From: Fragilariopsis cylindrus CCMP1102
Lineage: Eukaryota > Bacillariophyta > Bacillariophyceae > Bacillariales > Bacillariaceae
NCBI GenBank assembly: GCA_900095095.1
Contig: FMBT01000388.1
Location: 1-64,000 of the forward strand
Direction of reading: 5' to 3'
Length of the DNA stretch: 64,000 nucleotides
In this document: positions 43,719 to 56,381 of the stretch, in pieces
Layout of the letters: each line of letters starts with the position of its first letter
How positions within the stretch are numbered: position 1 is the stretch's first letter
Notes under the pieces: model-generated
The model's database searches: none
What the model was told of the DNA's origin: nothing
The model's input: only the letters and a program-made list of their open reading frames with translations
Position numbers and translations under genes: made by a program

Positions 43719-45541
43719 TTACCAGATTTGATACCATGGTTTGCCAATACTAGGAATAGCAGCTGCCGGTACGCCTAAAGCCAAAAGCTTGGCAAAGGCA
43801 GAGGCAAAGTCCGTGAAGAATTTATCTTCGTCTTTGGCATAAACATCGACCCACTTCTTGAAAGCTGGCTCCATGATAAGCATCATGTCTACAGGAAGCA
43901 TCATGAGTTTTCCTATAAAGTTTTCGTATACATGAAAGAATGTTCAAAAACATTGTGAGATTTTTTATTCTAAAAAAAAATTATTCTAAAAAAGACGTAC
44001 ATTCTTCTACTAGTGAAATGACTTTTGTACTAAGTTGAAGCTTACCGGTAGAATCTTCGAACTGGTCGGGTCCTTTCCAAGGCTTGCCTTCGTGCTCGAT
44101 TTTTGGAGACCAACTACAGTTATTATATTGATCAAATATTGGTATTTTTATCAACGCAAGAGAGAGACGATGGGATGAGAATTATATATATATTGCTATA
44201 ATACAATACACGGGATAGTGTACACAATACAATACAACATGTCACAAAAAAAATAGATCGTAGATCAACATGTAAATTTTCTTACCGTTCCTCCAATAAG
44301 AGTCGGAAATATTCATTCGAAAATGTAGTCTCGGCAAAAGTCCAAGGCCCAGAGAAACCTGAGTCCTGGGTATGACAGCGACCCCTTTGAAATATCAACA
44401 TAAGAAAAGAAAGAAGAGAAAGAAAGAAAGAAAAGTCAGATATTATTTGTACTAACAAATGTAGTAAACGAGAGTTTAATGAAATCAACGTGTAGAAATA
44501 GAACTGTTTTGTTTGTAAAAATCTAAAAACCTACATGCATGTGCCCCCATCAATGCAACAAACTCATTATCATTGAATCCCATACGAGAAATATCTTCCT
44601 AATACTTTCAACATTCTTATCACGTCCACCGTAATCAGCATTCGGTAATCTATCATTTGGATCCGACTTTGATCCGTCTACCATATCAATTCTACCAGTC
44701 TTGTATGGAATTTTAGGTCCACCAGCTTCCTCGACAGCAACGACACCAGCATAGGTATATAAATCTGAATACGACATACCAGGGAATTTTTCTTTAATTG
44801 GTTCCAATGTCGCACGAATTCGATCCAAACCAGCATTATTCCCATACTTGGCTTCAGGAGAAAATCGCATTCGTGCACCATTCGATCCACCACTATTATC
44901 ATCTGCCTTGTATGTACCAGAACAATGCCATGCCAAACGAATTAAGGTTCCAGCCCTGAGATTAATTAGTCAATTAATTGATTATTATTATAGAATTGAA
45001 GTGAATTGAAGATATATAATCATTAGATGAATAAATAGATCAGTTTTATTAATACACATACAGAACATAGAGTGATACAATAACAATTCACACACACACA
45101 CACACACACACAGTCACACACATATATATATATACACACACACACATAATCACTACTTACATCGAGGTCCCATCATCACGTTTTTCAGCATCATCTTCTA
45201 CAACTTTCATGATAGCATCACGAACCTTATTCATATCGACGGTAGCTTCTTTGGCATGAACATCCTGAAGAGAATACAAAGCTAGAGTAGAACCGAAAAC
45301 TGCAGGTGCAGCCAAACGCTGTAAACAGTAACAGTAGTAGTATAATATGATAATAAAGATCAGATGAAATAAATTAAAAAGCAAATCGAAAATCAAATCC
45401 GAATCAAATCGAATCAAATCAAATCAAAGCAATGAGAAAATATAGATAAAATTCCATTCCGTTATTACCATGGTTGTCATGCAATATACACACAATATTC
45501 AATACACTTACGTTAGCGAAACGAGCGTAGTTAAAGATCAT
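43719..45541 (-). CDS. Haem peroxidase, cytochrome c peroxidase/ascorbate peroxidase class, six exons
   Basis: Exons on the minus strand: 45541-45512, 45318-45161, 44955-44535, 44384-44286, 44113-44046 and 43912-43719, all with GT-AG introns. The protein is about 324 residues. The leader [20 protein letters not shown] looks like a mitochondrial signal. The distal site reads [14 protein letters not shown] (Arg, Trp, His), then [10 protein letters not shown], and the proximal site reads VALMGAHA, then [16 protein letters not shown] and [12 protein letters not shown]. These are class I peroxidase blocks, and the GKLMMLP ending favours cytochrome c peroxidase. Exon 3 has a one-base deletion in the A-run at 44589-44591 that hides [19 protein letters not shown]. 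The exon 3/4 joint may lack one G. It removes hydrogen peroxide. Confidence 0.8.
45092..45146 (+). repeat. (CA)n/(TA)n compound microsatellite in intron 2 of the peroxidase gene
   Basis: Runs of CA, then TA, then CA lie within the intron between exons 2 and 3. Confidence 0.8.
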
Positions 45542-46162
45542 AGTGGGAGAATTCTTTTTTGGGTATAGATTGATACAAATATAATAGTACTATCAGTCGT
45601 TCTTGTTGAGAGTATGGAGTATTGTGATTGATTGCCGATGAGTTAATTAAAGTACAGTTGTAGTGTATTGCGATTGCATATTCACAAGTGAATCAATCGC
45701 ATAGTAAGGCCATTATTTTGCATCACCGAAGATACAAACCAAACTTCTTAATAACACACCTCGACACGTGCGTCGTATTGTCTCGACGATCTTTTGAAAC
45801 GTGAACTGCTTGCTCACATCGGCTAAAAACGAAAACTTACAAAGGTTTTGAAGTTTCCCCGTCCCCCCTCCGCAACAACTCCAGCCGCGGAGTTGCCCAT
45901 TCGCGATCAAAATACTGTACTTAGTAACGATTCAATATGAGACTGATGTACGATTGCTAGCTGGATTTTAATCTATTTTTTTCTCACTCTACACCAGCTA
46001 AGTTTGACATTTTACATATATCTATTATTCATTCTACATTGACTAAATTATGCAATATTCAATACCGACGTCAGGGAGTGTGTGTTGCCTGAGCGCATTT
46101 ATATATTGCGGACTGTTATTATTTGTCATAGCAATTGCAAATCATGTGGGAATTAAATTAAA
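45542..46162. other. Intergenic, no gene seen
   Basis: Promoter of the peroxidase gene and 3' flank of the tyrosinase gene. A Cys-rich 65-codon frame at 45713-45910 has no support as a gene. Confidence 0.45.
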
Positions 46163-47651
46163 CTAAAATCTTAAATCGCCCTGTGCTGTTCTTCGACGAT
46201 CCGCCCCCGCCGGTCGATCTGGTTGATGGAAGCATTCATATGACGATGACGGTCCATCGAAAGCATCCATCATAGTCATAGTGATACGTTGTCGGAGTTC
46301 TGGTGCATCACTTCGAGGATTGCCCTTTCTATTACAATCTGATTTTGCCAACAAAGCTAATCTATCGGCGACTGAAGTAGATGCTGGAAGTTCTCGACAA
46401 AGACGATCCCATTCATCACGAGTCTCTTGAAGTGTAAAGACAGGTGGGTGTAAACAAGCGGCAATGTTCACGTCAACGATGTCTGATTGGTCTAAATCTA
46501 AATTTGATTCTACACGACCATCTCTTTTGGTACGGAAATAAGAATCGGCATCGTCCTCGATTGATTGCGCATCATCCCCACGGAGAGAACTGCGAAAGAA
46601 ATGTGGAAATTTGAATTGGTTTTCGTCGTCGTGGCTGTCACTCGACATTCGCTCAGCACTAGCATCTCCAGTAGTAGACCTACTAGTAGACTCATCTTCA
46701 GATTTTTGTTGTTGTTCTTCCTCTAGATTCCGACGTCTCGTCCATTCCCATTCATTACGATTGCATTTGACACGAACAAAGTCAGTAGCAACCTGGAACA
46801 GACGTGGATTTGCTGTGTAACCTGGTATTAGATTGTTAAGATTCGAATTCATGTACCGTACGGACAAATCGGGACCATCATTATTCATGACATCCCTTGC
46901 TGTAGGAAAAGCCGGTTCAGAATCTTCTTCTGTGGAATATCCCATCCGAAAATCCCAAGACGATATACCTCTAGCCGCCATGAAAGGTAATCTTCGATCT
47001 AATGCCCATTCGGAATCATAATGCCAGGGTGCGTAATACTCATCGGTGGTACATGTATCGTGATCCCAGTAGTCCTGCCACGTCCCCCAGATCCTATCAA
47101 CATTTGAGTGATGTAACCAAAAGATCGGATCGGCTGGGCTCCAATTGGTTCCCATGTGTCCTCCCATAATACCATGGACGAGCATGTGAGAGGAATTTTC
47201 AAATTCTGTTCTAAACCCATTCGTTGATCCGGTTTCTGGTGGATTGCTTTGATCTGTTCCGATTGAATTACCTGTCGTATCTGCAAATTGATCATAATTC
47301 GTGATTAATGCAATAACCTGAGCTTCACCTGCGAAACTAAATCCGTCTAAAAAGGTACGAGTAACACATCCGTTGGGACCGTAATCAATACCGGGAGAGT
47401 TACGAAAGCGTTGATGATAACTAGTAATACCATCCACAGTACATCCAGCTCCTGTTGTTGAACCCCAAGTACCAAATGTAGCTGAATGCATTACATCGGA
47501 TTCCGATTCCCATTCGGCATCACGTTCCCAATCCCAGTAGGGGACGTAAATACAAGTACCGGTAGCATCCTGTAGAGCCTTTTCGAAGTTATAAAGAAAC
47601 CATCTGTTGTTTTTATTTTAATTATTTTGTCGTGTGTGTGTGTGTGCGTTT

Positions 47652-47692
<41 letters not shown>

Positions 47693-48261
47693 ATGTCCAT
47701 ATGGAAGAGAAGATACATAGAGTAGTGTGAGTATGTGCGTGTATGCAAATAAATGATGCGTTTGTACTAAAGTAGATGTCAATGCCAATATCAACACAAT
47801 GTCAACAAAGGAAACAAAATTACGTACCGATGCCATGGTAAAAATTCAGCTGGACCATGAGTGAGCATTGAAACCTGTACATGAATGTCGATGAATTCAT
47901 CATATAGACCCGAATCTTTCACTAAAGTAATAGCCTCAAGAAAATCATCTTGTTCCTGACAAGATAAATCTCTCCATGCTCTTCGAAAACTAGTATGACA
48001 ATCACGAGCAGAACAAAATGAAAGCAGTGTAGTTGACCAGTATAATATCGTCATAGTGACGAAGATTATTGATCGACTCACAAATCCACTACCAGACTTC
48101 TTTCTCCTCGATGTAGATTTCGACGACATCGACGATGACATCGTCAATGGTTGACAATGCTGCACATCATCATATCTGACATTCTCTGCACATGTTTGTT
48201 CGTGTTGTGGTCGTCGATTTTGATCCCGATGCTGTTCTTGCATCATTATTATCATCGTCAT
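46163..48261 (-). CDS. Tyrosinase (type-3 copper), secreted or membrane-anchored
   Basis: Exons 48261-47828 and 47603-46163 join over a 224-base intron, restoring EFLPWHRWFLYNFE and giving 624 residues. The hydrophobic segment SIIFVTMTILYWSTTLLSF at residues ~65-85 is a signal peptide or anchor. The CuA site includes DIHVQVSMLTHGPAEFLPWH. The CuB site includes HMLVHGIMGGHMG and SPADPIFWLHHSNVDRIW, the classic tyrosinase signature. The C-terminal third is acidic with a Cys-containing tail. Tyrosinases oxidise phenols to quinones with oxygen. The peroxidase gene lies just downstream on the same strand. The start could also be a later ATG nearer the signal segment. Confidence 0.88.
47630..47692 (+). 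repeat. (GT)n microsatellite in the tyrosinase intron
   Basis: Two GT runs, the longer about 16 units, lie inside the 224-base intron, close to the acceptor on the minus strand. Confidence 0.8.
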
Positions 48262-49449
48262 ATTTTTTTTTATTTGATTCGAATTTCGTGCTTATTCGAC
48301 AACACAGAAATATACAGTAAACACCAATATAAAAAGTTCAGATGATTATTACGTTTGTAATACAGTAGATTTTGTACCTTATAGTAGAGTAAATTAGATA
48401 GGCTAGATATGTTGGACCAATGCACACCACAATCCTCAAGGCTACAGCAGTATATGACTGACTCCCTTCCCAATGCTTGATTTACTTGTAAGTTATGATT
48501 TCATTTTCGTCGATCAAAAACGAGTGATAAAAAGTGTTACTGTAACATTTTGAATTCGCTTTTCGTGGAAATTAATCCGAGTGAATGGAAAACAACTGCC
48601 CCTCCGCGTCAGCAAGAGTATTTTGGCGCCGACATTGTTGCTTTATCGGATTTTGCATCAGGCTCGTGCTTCAAAAAATAAACGTTGCTCTCGTTTGGAA
48701 CGGTAGCATACGGAAGCTCGAAATTTTTGAGAAGATTTCAACACGACTTCATTGGCCGATAAAAAATATTGTTATCTAATTTATAGTTTTAGCAAGTTTC
48801 GATGCGTGCCAAACAAGTCAATAATATAAAATTTTATATTATATTTTTAGTTAAGTCCATAAAAGACTAAGCTAGACTAGCAAGCGGGAAATAGAAAAAG
48901 CACCCAAAAACCTACCTAGATTTGACATATTAGCATAGGTTGCGCAAAAAGTCCAGAACGACCACCAGTTCCAGAGAAGATCTAAGGAAAGAGAAGAGAG
49001 GAAGAGAGGATGTCTTAAAATTGACCCACCACACTTCTCGTCTTCTTTTTTTTCACGTGAGAGAAGAGGGGGGAGCACACCAGCACTTTGTCGTTGGGTG
49101 TGTAGCATGGCAGACCAGTCCAGCAGCACTTTTAAAAAAGTCTTCAGAATAGGGGAAGCAACCAGCAACTATAATGTAAGGCAATAAGCAACAAACTAGA
49201 GGGGAATTGTGCTCTAAGCTCTACACTATAAAATCAACCCCGAATCAAACAATACTGATGGAGCTCATATATTATATGTCAGGAAGCAAGACTTCTACAG
49301 ATAGTAGCTAGAGTTAGGTGTCATACATAGGTGCAAGTTATTTGTCCACCTAATCTTATGCGTGGCCTTGCATGGCCTGCATTTCTGGTGGTTACTTTAG
49401 CAATACTTCATTTACTGCAATGTACAAATTGGTGTAATGTTCAGAATAT

Positions 49450-49483
<34 letters not shown>

Positions 49484-50322
49484 CTATATTATTAACAATA
49501 CAAAGTGTAATTGAACTGCACAGGACTTACACTTTCTTGACTACATGTACTGTTGTTGACTTATTAACAAGATATCCTTTAAGGGAAACTAAGACAAGGA
49601 TGAGGTAAAACAGAAAAGAGTCGAATCAAATAAGTCAAGTACAACTTCTATACATACTGTAGAGTAAAAGCTATGGTATAGTAATTTCTTTTTTCTCTAT
49701 TGAAGACAATGCGACACCAATTTTACCACTATTTTTGAAGTCATTATTTATGGGATCATGTATTATTTATTTATTAGCGGTTGGTTCTTGCCTCTGTGAA
49801 GGTGTCATCGTATAATCGTTTATGATGTTGAGATTCGCATCGTGAAGTTAAAGTATATGTTGTAAATACCAGTGTATGTAAAAAATGATGTATGTATAGA
49901 GTGCTGTAGGAGTTTTTCCATGAAGTGAGTGATTACCGATGTGTCTTCTCCTTCTTAGATTGTCCTTATCATGGTAAATTTGAAACGTGACTATTAATAT
50001 AATTATTACTGTACAGCATTATTTTGATGTATGTGTGTGTGTGTGTGTGTTTCGAGCGTTGACAGGTGAATAGCTCGTAAGGTAGGTCCGAGCCCGTCGT
50101 AGTTAGATAAAAGTGAGTTGTAATATACATATCGCATCATCGACACTGAGATCGACAGAGCGATTTTTTTTAGAACATATAAACAAATAACTTGGAGGGA
50201 GATAAAAGTGATGCGACAGCTTTCTCTTCTTATTCTGGTGCGAATTGTATTATTTACAACGCATAACTGCACTGCAATGCACTTTATTTCCGCTCCGCTC
50301 ATGTGCAATATTTGTTTATATA
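48262..50322. other. Long intergenic region, no gene seen
   Basis: About 2 kb, AT-rich. Scattered ORFs of up to 100 codons show no protein-like conservation signal by eye. It contains a (TA)n tract at 49450-49481, a GT run near 50033-50050, and a purine/pyrimidine-rich stretch at about 48970-49070. No tRNA-like folding was recognised. Confidence 0.45.
49450..49481 (+). repeat. (TA)n microsatellite
   Basis: About fifteen TA units in the long intergenic region. Confidence 0.8.
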
Positions 50323-51766
50323 CTATATTGCAAGTCCATCGTATAAAGGAACGTCGCCTAATTCACTCAAATTGTCCATGTACCTGCGTAAACCGTCAGG
50401 CCATTCAACGTCTTGAACGATACTAATAGATCGCAAACGTGCCCACAAATCGATATCATCCATAGATAAACCTCCCTCGGTACAATATGTATCACAATAT
50501 ACGATATCATCTAACGCAACGAGTTTCGCGTTAAGTTCTTCAATCATACAAGTTGGATCATTTGCCATAGCATCTGCGTATATTGTTAATTTTTCTGATA
50601 AGTCCTTCATCGATTTCCATTCGTCCTTATCGTATGGTGGTAAGGGATGATTGGCAATAAACGCATGTCTAGAATCAAGTTGTTGAAATTCTGGTATCAA
50701 TCCCGTAGCAACGTATCGAGGCCGTTGTCTATTCATTTATTTTCAATACAATACAATACAATGTAATGCAATAAAGAAGGAGGAGATAAGTGAGTTGAGT
50801 CTTATAGTAATCAATATATGAATGAACAGAACAAACGAATAGAATAAATGTACGTACAATGTTCGCATTTGCATTCGGACACTTTTTTGCCATTCCTTAA
50901 GGTCAGTCCGTCCCGATGCTGGACGTAAGATGTTGGTAGGACCGAATCGTTCATCGTTTTCTAAGTATTCAATGATGTCCATCGATTCTATCATATATAA
51001 ATCTTCTTCATCATCGTAGTCGTAATCATTCTCGTTATTTTCATCGTCTTCATCGTTGTCGCTATCATTCTCATTATTTTCATCTTCATCGTCTCCATTC
51101 GTAATCGTTTTCGCGGCGGGTATTTTCTGTAAAACGAATGATAGAAAGAATGAATCGATTGAAAGAGGGAACAAAAAACAGCCGATAAGAGTATTAGTAT
51201 TTTTGCCGTAATAAAATGAAGTGATTCTGATTCTGATTCAATTCTATTCTATTATTCGATCAGTCCAAGTCAAGTCAAGTAGTACGTACCATTATGGGAG
51301 AAGCTTTCTTTCCGACCATAGCTGTAGGAGTAGCAACGTCATCATTAGCCAAAAATACAAGATTATGTTTAATATTTTTGAATCCTAGAGCTAATCGGAC
51401 CCGGACACAAAATGGACAATGATCGTAATTGTATAGGATAGGGATAAGCGTAGGATCTTCTGGAACGACTCGGGGAGGTTTCACAAACATTTCTTTAGTA
51501 GGTATTATTTTCCTTATATTGGTGGATGATTTCGAAGAAGAGGAAGATGATGATGATGATGACGACGACGATGTCGTTTCGGAATAAACAACCTCACCAG
51601 AGAGAAGGAGACGAGTAGGAGATGTGTGCCTTCTCGTCGTCAATGTTGTTGAAGCGGCGGGAATAGAATTAATATTAAATGCCCCAACATTATGATCGCA
51701 ACCACCGGATAAGAACAGCAAAGCGACAATACACAGCAAAGGAGGACTAGTAGTGATAGTCGTCAT
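50323..51766 (-). CDS. Glutaredoxin 2 (GrxB-type), plastid-targeted
   Basis: Exons 51766-51290, 51126-50858 and 50728-50323 join in frame to 383 residues. The leader has a signal-peptide core (LLCIVALLFLSG) ending in VGAFNINS, resembling the ASAFAP-type junction that sends proteins to stramenopile plastids. The thioredoxin-like domain reads NYDHCPFCVRVRLALG with the CPFC active site, then ANDDVATPTAMVGKKASPIM and IESMDIIEYLE. The third exon has LSMDDIDLWARLRSISIV and ends in LAI. This layout is that of bacterial GrxB with its helical C-terminal domain. An Asp/Glu/Asn-rich insert of about 40 residues, absent from GrxB, precedes IESMDIIEYLE. Confidence 0.82.
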
Positions 51767-53072
51767 ACTGAAACTGAAATTATGATTTTATTCAGGTAGA
51801 CTCGTTTTCTTTTCTTTTCTTTCTTTTTTGTTTTAATATCGCTGTCAATTAAAGGTGTTGTTACTTTGTCATGAGAGCTGAGTTGAGTAAATTGGTGTCC
51901 ATTGATCCAGTTAATTGTAGTAAAGGAAGCACATAAAATTGTCGTCAGATTTTTCTCTGCACGCTACATTGTACGCTCGCGTAAACTACTAGTTGAAGTA
52001 GCTAAGTAGCGGACAAAAAATCTCGTCTGAAATGACAACATGATGCCAAGAAGAAATGCATACAGTACTAGGGGCAACTTCATAAGAAAAAGGGGACGCG
52101 ACGAATTAGAATCACGGATCAAAATTCGTCATCGACGGTAGCAAATCACAGAACTCCATTCAAAATTATAATATTTATTTCGACCAACCATAATTGAATA
52201 AATGAATGCATGGTTCGTTGACTTCTCATGATTATTTTAAAAAATTATTTAGAACAACATGCCCCTTCTGGTTCTCTTGAACTTCCTTGATTTCAAAATT
52301 CCGATTTGATTCAAGCATACGTCATACCGGTCACACATTTTAATAGAAGAAAATTGGAATTCCATATCATTTTTTTGTTATCAAGAATTGCTTTTCTGTT
52401 CACAGTTCACAGAGTAGGGTCTCTATTGTATATTAGTGAGTGCAAATGTAAACCAATCTATAACTATATCACATCAGCCAGTTGTTGAAAAACGAATTCG
52501 AATATACTGGTGCTTTTTCCAATTCAATGCTAATTTAGTTAGGATTTTTGGATCAATACAACTGGGGTAATAGTAACATCTAGAGCTTAATACAAATAAA
52601 TAGGGGAAATTGATGAGGTTGATAGTAGTGACATTTTTTTTAAACTCATTTCAAAAGCCTTGGGTGAGTGGGTGGGTTAGGGGGGGGGGGGGGGGATTAA
52701 GATTATACCTCAGACTATGTAGAATTCTTTTGGTATATATCAAAAAAGTAGGCAACAACGCTACTTTGGATACCTAATTAGCTTAAAATAATGTTTGTTT
52801 GCCACTTTTCCTATCATAGTTTTTTTTAGCTAGTAGAATTATTTATTACTGTGATTATTACAATGCATGCTTGACAAAATTGTTACTGGATTCTCATTAG
52901 ACAATATACACGAGCATCCTTATTCCTGACAAATTGGGAATTAATGATTAAAGAAGAAGGAAGATGTTTAAAACAATTTAGAGGTAAACTTGTACATCAC
53001 GTATGTAATAACCATGTCTTACAACAGATGTAAATCTAGAATACACGGCAATATCTATCACAGTGCTAATTT
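51767..53072. other. Intergenic, no gene seen
   Basis: AT-rich, with a G16 tract at 52680-52695 and no credible gene. Confidence 0.45.
52680..52695 (+). repeat. G16 homopolymer
   Basis: Sixteen G bases following a short GTGGGTGGGTT stretch. Assembly length is uncertain. Confidence 0.75.
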
Positions 53073-55862
53073 TTAAAAATCATCCCAACCATCTCCAACA
53101 TCACTTTTATCTATTGTAAGCTTTTTCGCTGGCGGTTTCTTCTTAGGTAGAGCAAGTTTCCCTTTAGAGGCAGCAACACGAGGCTTGACAACAGCAGCAG
53201 TTTTCATTCCGAGCGAGGCGAATGGATCATCATCCATACCGCCACCAAAGCCTCCCATAGACGGCGCGTTGTTAGTAGTGGTAGAAGGTTTAATCGTTTG
53301 ATTACCGCCACCGATATTAGAAAAGGCTAAAGCATTATCGTTATCATCATCGTCGTCGCTCCAGTTATCGTCTCCTTCATCTCCCCATCCCTCATCTGCG
53401 GCTGGTGATGGGGAGGGCGCATTCAAACTGGCGGCAGCGAATTGCTGTGCAGGGGGTTGAGGTGTAGTTATGGGTCGCGCTGTTGGTGCAGATGTAGATG
53501 CGATTGGATTTACTACTGCAGGTGTGGGTGCGGTGGAACTGCCCATCCATGAAGAAATCCCCCCTAGATACCCACTCTTACTGCTGCTGTTGGTGCTAGC
53601 AGTACTAGATCTTGCTGCTATATTTGGAGCTACCGCTTTAGTAGCAGCCGTTCCCGATTGTGAAAGTGAACGCTGTGGTACTCCTCCTGACGGTGCTGTC
53701 CCGGGCGCGCCGATCATAGGAGGGTCACCTCGCTCCGTCATCCGGTTCGATTCCTGCTGTACATCTTCCAACAGATCCCGAACAGCCCGAAAAGCTTCCT
53801 GTCTAATATCCATCATTGGATCTAATAATAATGGCATAACGCTTGGCATTACTTTTGTGGCCAAATCTTGTTTGGTAAATAGTGATTTTGACATCATTGT
53901 TGATTTAAGTGCCGATAAGCGGCACGGTGAGAATGGATCCTTCATCGACCTCACGTAGGCTGGGAGCAACATTTTCTGTTTCGACACCTCCGATAAATGC
54001 GGCGCAATCTTAGCGATGAAAATTACGGCGTTTGTTCGTAAAGAACTTTCTGCGTCCGACTGCAAACGAACTAGATATCTGGAAAGCTTTTCAAGGTTTG
54101 GAGGATGCAATGACGGTAACAACGCGTGTGTTGCCTTCAACGTCAATTCACGCAAGACGGGACTTGAATCATTGAAGCCGCTACACAGCGGTTCGAATAC
54201 AGACGAATTTAAGGCGTTTTTATTGAGATTTTTTGTAAAGAATCCGACCTGATTCAACAGCACACTTCGAACACCTCGGTCAGGAACAAGGAAGAGTTTC
54301 GCGACGAGGGGAGACAATTCATCTCCGACCTTATCGGGTTCTTGAAAATGTTCCTCGATGAAAAAAAGAGGTACCAACATTGCCAAGACTACAGTGAGGA
54401 TAGATAGATAGATAGATTGTTTGTTTGTTTGTTTGTGTTTGTGTGAAAGAATACAGTAGAAAGTAAAGTGGCATAAAACGATCCGAAGACGACGCAAGAT
54501 CGTTGAATTTATTGGATAAAATTTTATGCGGAGGGAAAGGGAGGGATACGTACAAAGAAATGAAAAAATAGCTGGTATTGGCGATGCAGAGATATTTATA
54601 TTTGGGATTATTTGACAACCCATAGTCGTGAACCAGAAAGAAATAATTATCCCCACAAGCAACAAATTAAGTCAAAATTCAGCAAATAATACAAAACGCT
54701 ATATACACGTACCTTCTCTTCGGTACATATCTTGAGATAACATGCTTTCGTTCCCACAAGTTGCTCGGACTGTGGTAATTATTAATGGCAATATTTTGTA
54801 CAAAGCAACGTCCTTCGGAATAACACCATTTTGTTGTTGCAATTGCAGTCCCAAGTTTTGCCACAGTTGAATTTTTTGTTCTACGGGTTGGATAGAAATT
54901 TCATCTAAAGAACGCTGAAGATTCCGATAGGGTGTATCGAATGCAGGGCACCTCAACAAAGGTTGTAAACGGGGTCGCATTTTGATGTTTGACGTCGTTA
55001 ATCGTTGGAGAGCTTTTTGTAAGGTTTGTGGTACATTGTTAGCATTAGTCGATGCGTTCCGGTACCAGTAATCGCTGATTAAAACTCCAAGCGAATACGA
55101 ATCCATCGCGTGGACTCCACCCGTGTTACTAACAGCGTCCCATTTTTGTTCCACCCTTTCTGGACTTCGATAGCTTTCGGGACAACAAACAGCTTCCCAT
55201 TGTAAAAAATGCCCATCGGGTCCTCCAGCTGATCCGTTGATATTGGGACCGACGGGTGTAACCAATGAAAAATTCCATAGTTTGACATCACCCGACGGAG
55301 TTACGTACAAACTTTGCGGTGATATACATCCGTGAGCGAGTTTCGCAGATGCGTGTAAAAACGAAAGACCTTCAATTACACACTCTAAGCCCCAAGCTAA
55401 TTGTTCCGGAGTGGGTGGACCAGATGCAGCAGCTCCTAAAAGCCATTCCGATAATGGGATACATGGTTCTGTTACGACGATTAAATCACCGGTAACAGTC
55501 TTTGAAGGAGCGGCTTGTGATTGTTGTGATTGCTTTTGTGGCGTAGTTCCGCCGCTGACAGATGCGGCTGATGGATTATCAGTATCGAGGGTAGCGTATA
55601 CTTTCAGGATGTGAGGATGACGTAATTTTCGACAGTATTCATAGTGATGCAATGCTGGTTCCAATTGTGTTTTATGCGCTTGACGTCGATCGACAGGTGT
55701 TTTCGACAGAATTGGTTTCTTCCCCACGAACACTGAAACCTCCTTCCCGCTGTCAGAACCCTCAGTGGATTTTCCTTTGTGCAACGCCCATCCGTTGTGG
55801 TCATGAGGTGCCCCTACTTGTTGGTCAACCGAAAAAGGTAGGGAGGAACTTGAATTGCCCAT
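53073..55862 (-). CDS. SCY1-like pseudokinase (SCYL1 type)
   Basis: Exons 55862-54713 and 54388-53073 join over a 324-base intron to 821 residues. The start at MGNSSSSLPF is chosen because the upstream in-frame extension lacks protein character. Residues ~20-300 form a kinase-like domain without catalytic motifs: HGCISPQSLYV replaces HRD and VKLWNFSLV replaces DFG. HEAT-type helices follow (VVLAMLVPLFF region, VRSVLLNQVGFF, LRTNAVIFIAKIAPHL). The tail is Ala/Pro/Ser-rich and ends in DVGDGWDDF. SCYL1 proteins act in Golgi-to-ER (COPI) trafficking. The final acidic WDDF tail may be the coat-binding end, by analogy. Confidence 0.85.
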
Positions 55863-56381
55863 TATTGTTACCTCAACTGGGAACGATTGACGCTGATCTA
55901 CTGCTTTGTTGTTCTTGTACAGTACAACATAAATATTCAATATATGACATAGGGTATGAGTTGTATGCATTGCATGATATTGGTACAGTATTTTTTAAAA
56001 TCACAGCGAGTTGTGGTCATCCTTTCCTAAGCAAGAACGCATTCGTCAAATTTTTGTCGAGGGCAATTTTGTTTCTTAGTAGCACAAGACTCACTCATAT
56101 CGTGATTAAAAAAGGACAGAAATAGTGTTGCGACTCGACTCCGAAGGGTCCAGCCGATTTTAAAATAGGAACAAATTTATTAGGAACTTGATCATTCATT
56201 AGTAAAGAAGTGGATACATACTGTACCACATGGCTTTTGTCAGTGTTCATAATATATAAACTCGGACAGTGATAATAACATGATAATAATATAGATGTCT
56301 AATTTAAAACCTTTCGTCCATCAGGCGACCTGAGGCCAACCACAAGTGCACGAAGGCGTGCGCATATTATTTTCTTTAGTT
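55863..56381. other. Intergenic, no gene seen
   Basis: Promoter of the SCYL1-like gene and 3' flank of the alanyl-tRNA synthetase gene, which is read in the same direction. Confidence 0.45.

Noticed and set aside
45092-47692. CRISPR-like arrays suggested by regular short repeats
   Set aside because: These are simple dinucleotide microsatellites in introns of a eukaryotic genome, without spacers.
48872-49168. 98-codon minus-strand ORF in the long intergenic region
   Set aside because: No family resemblance, no splice or start support, and composition like the surrounding noncoding DNA.
53470-53958. Plus-strand ORF of 162 codons opposite SCYL1
   Set aside because: Antisense to a well-supported coding exon with Ala/Ser/Pro-rich composition.
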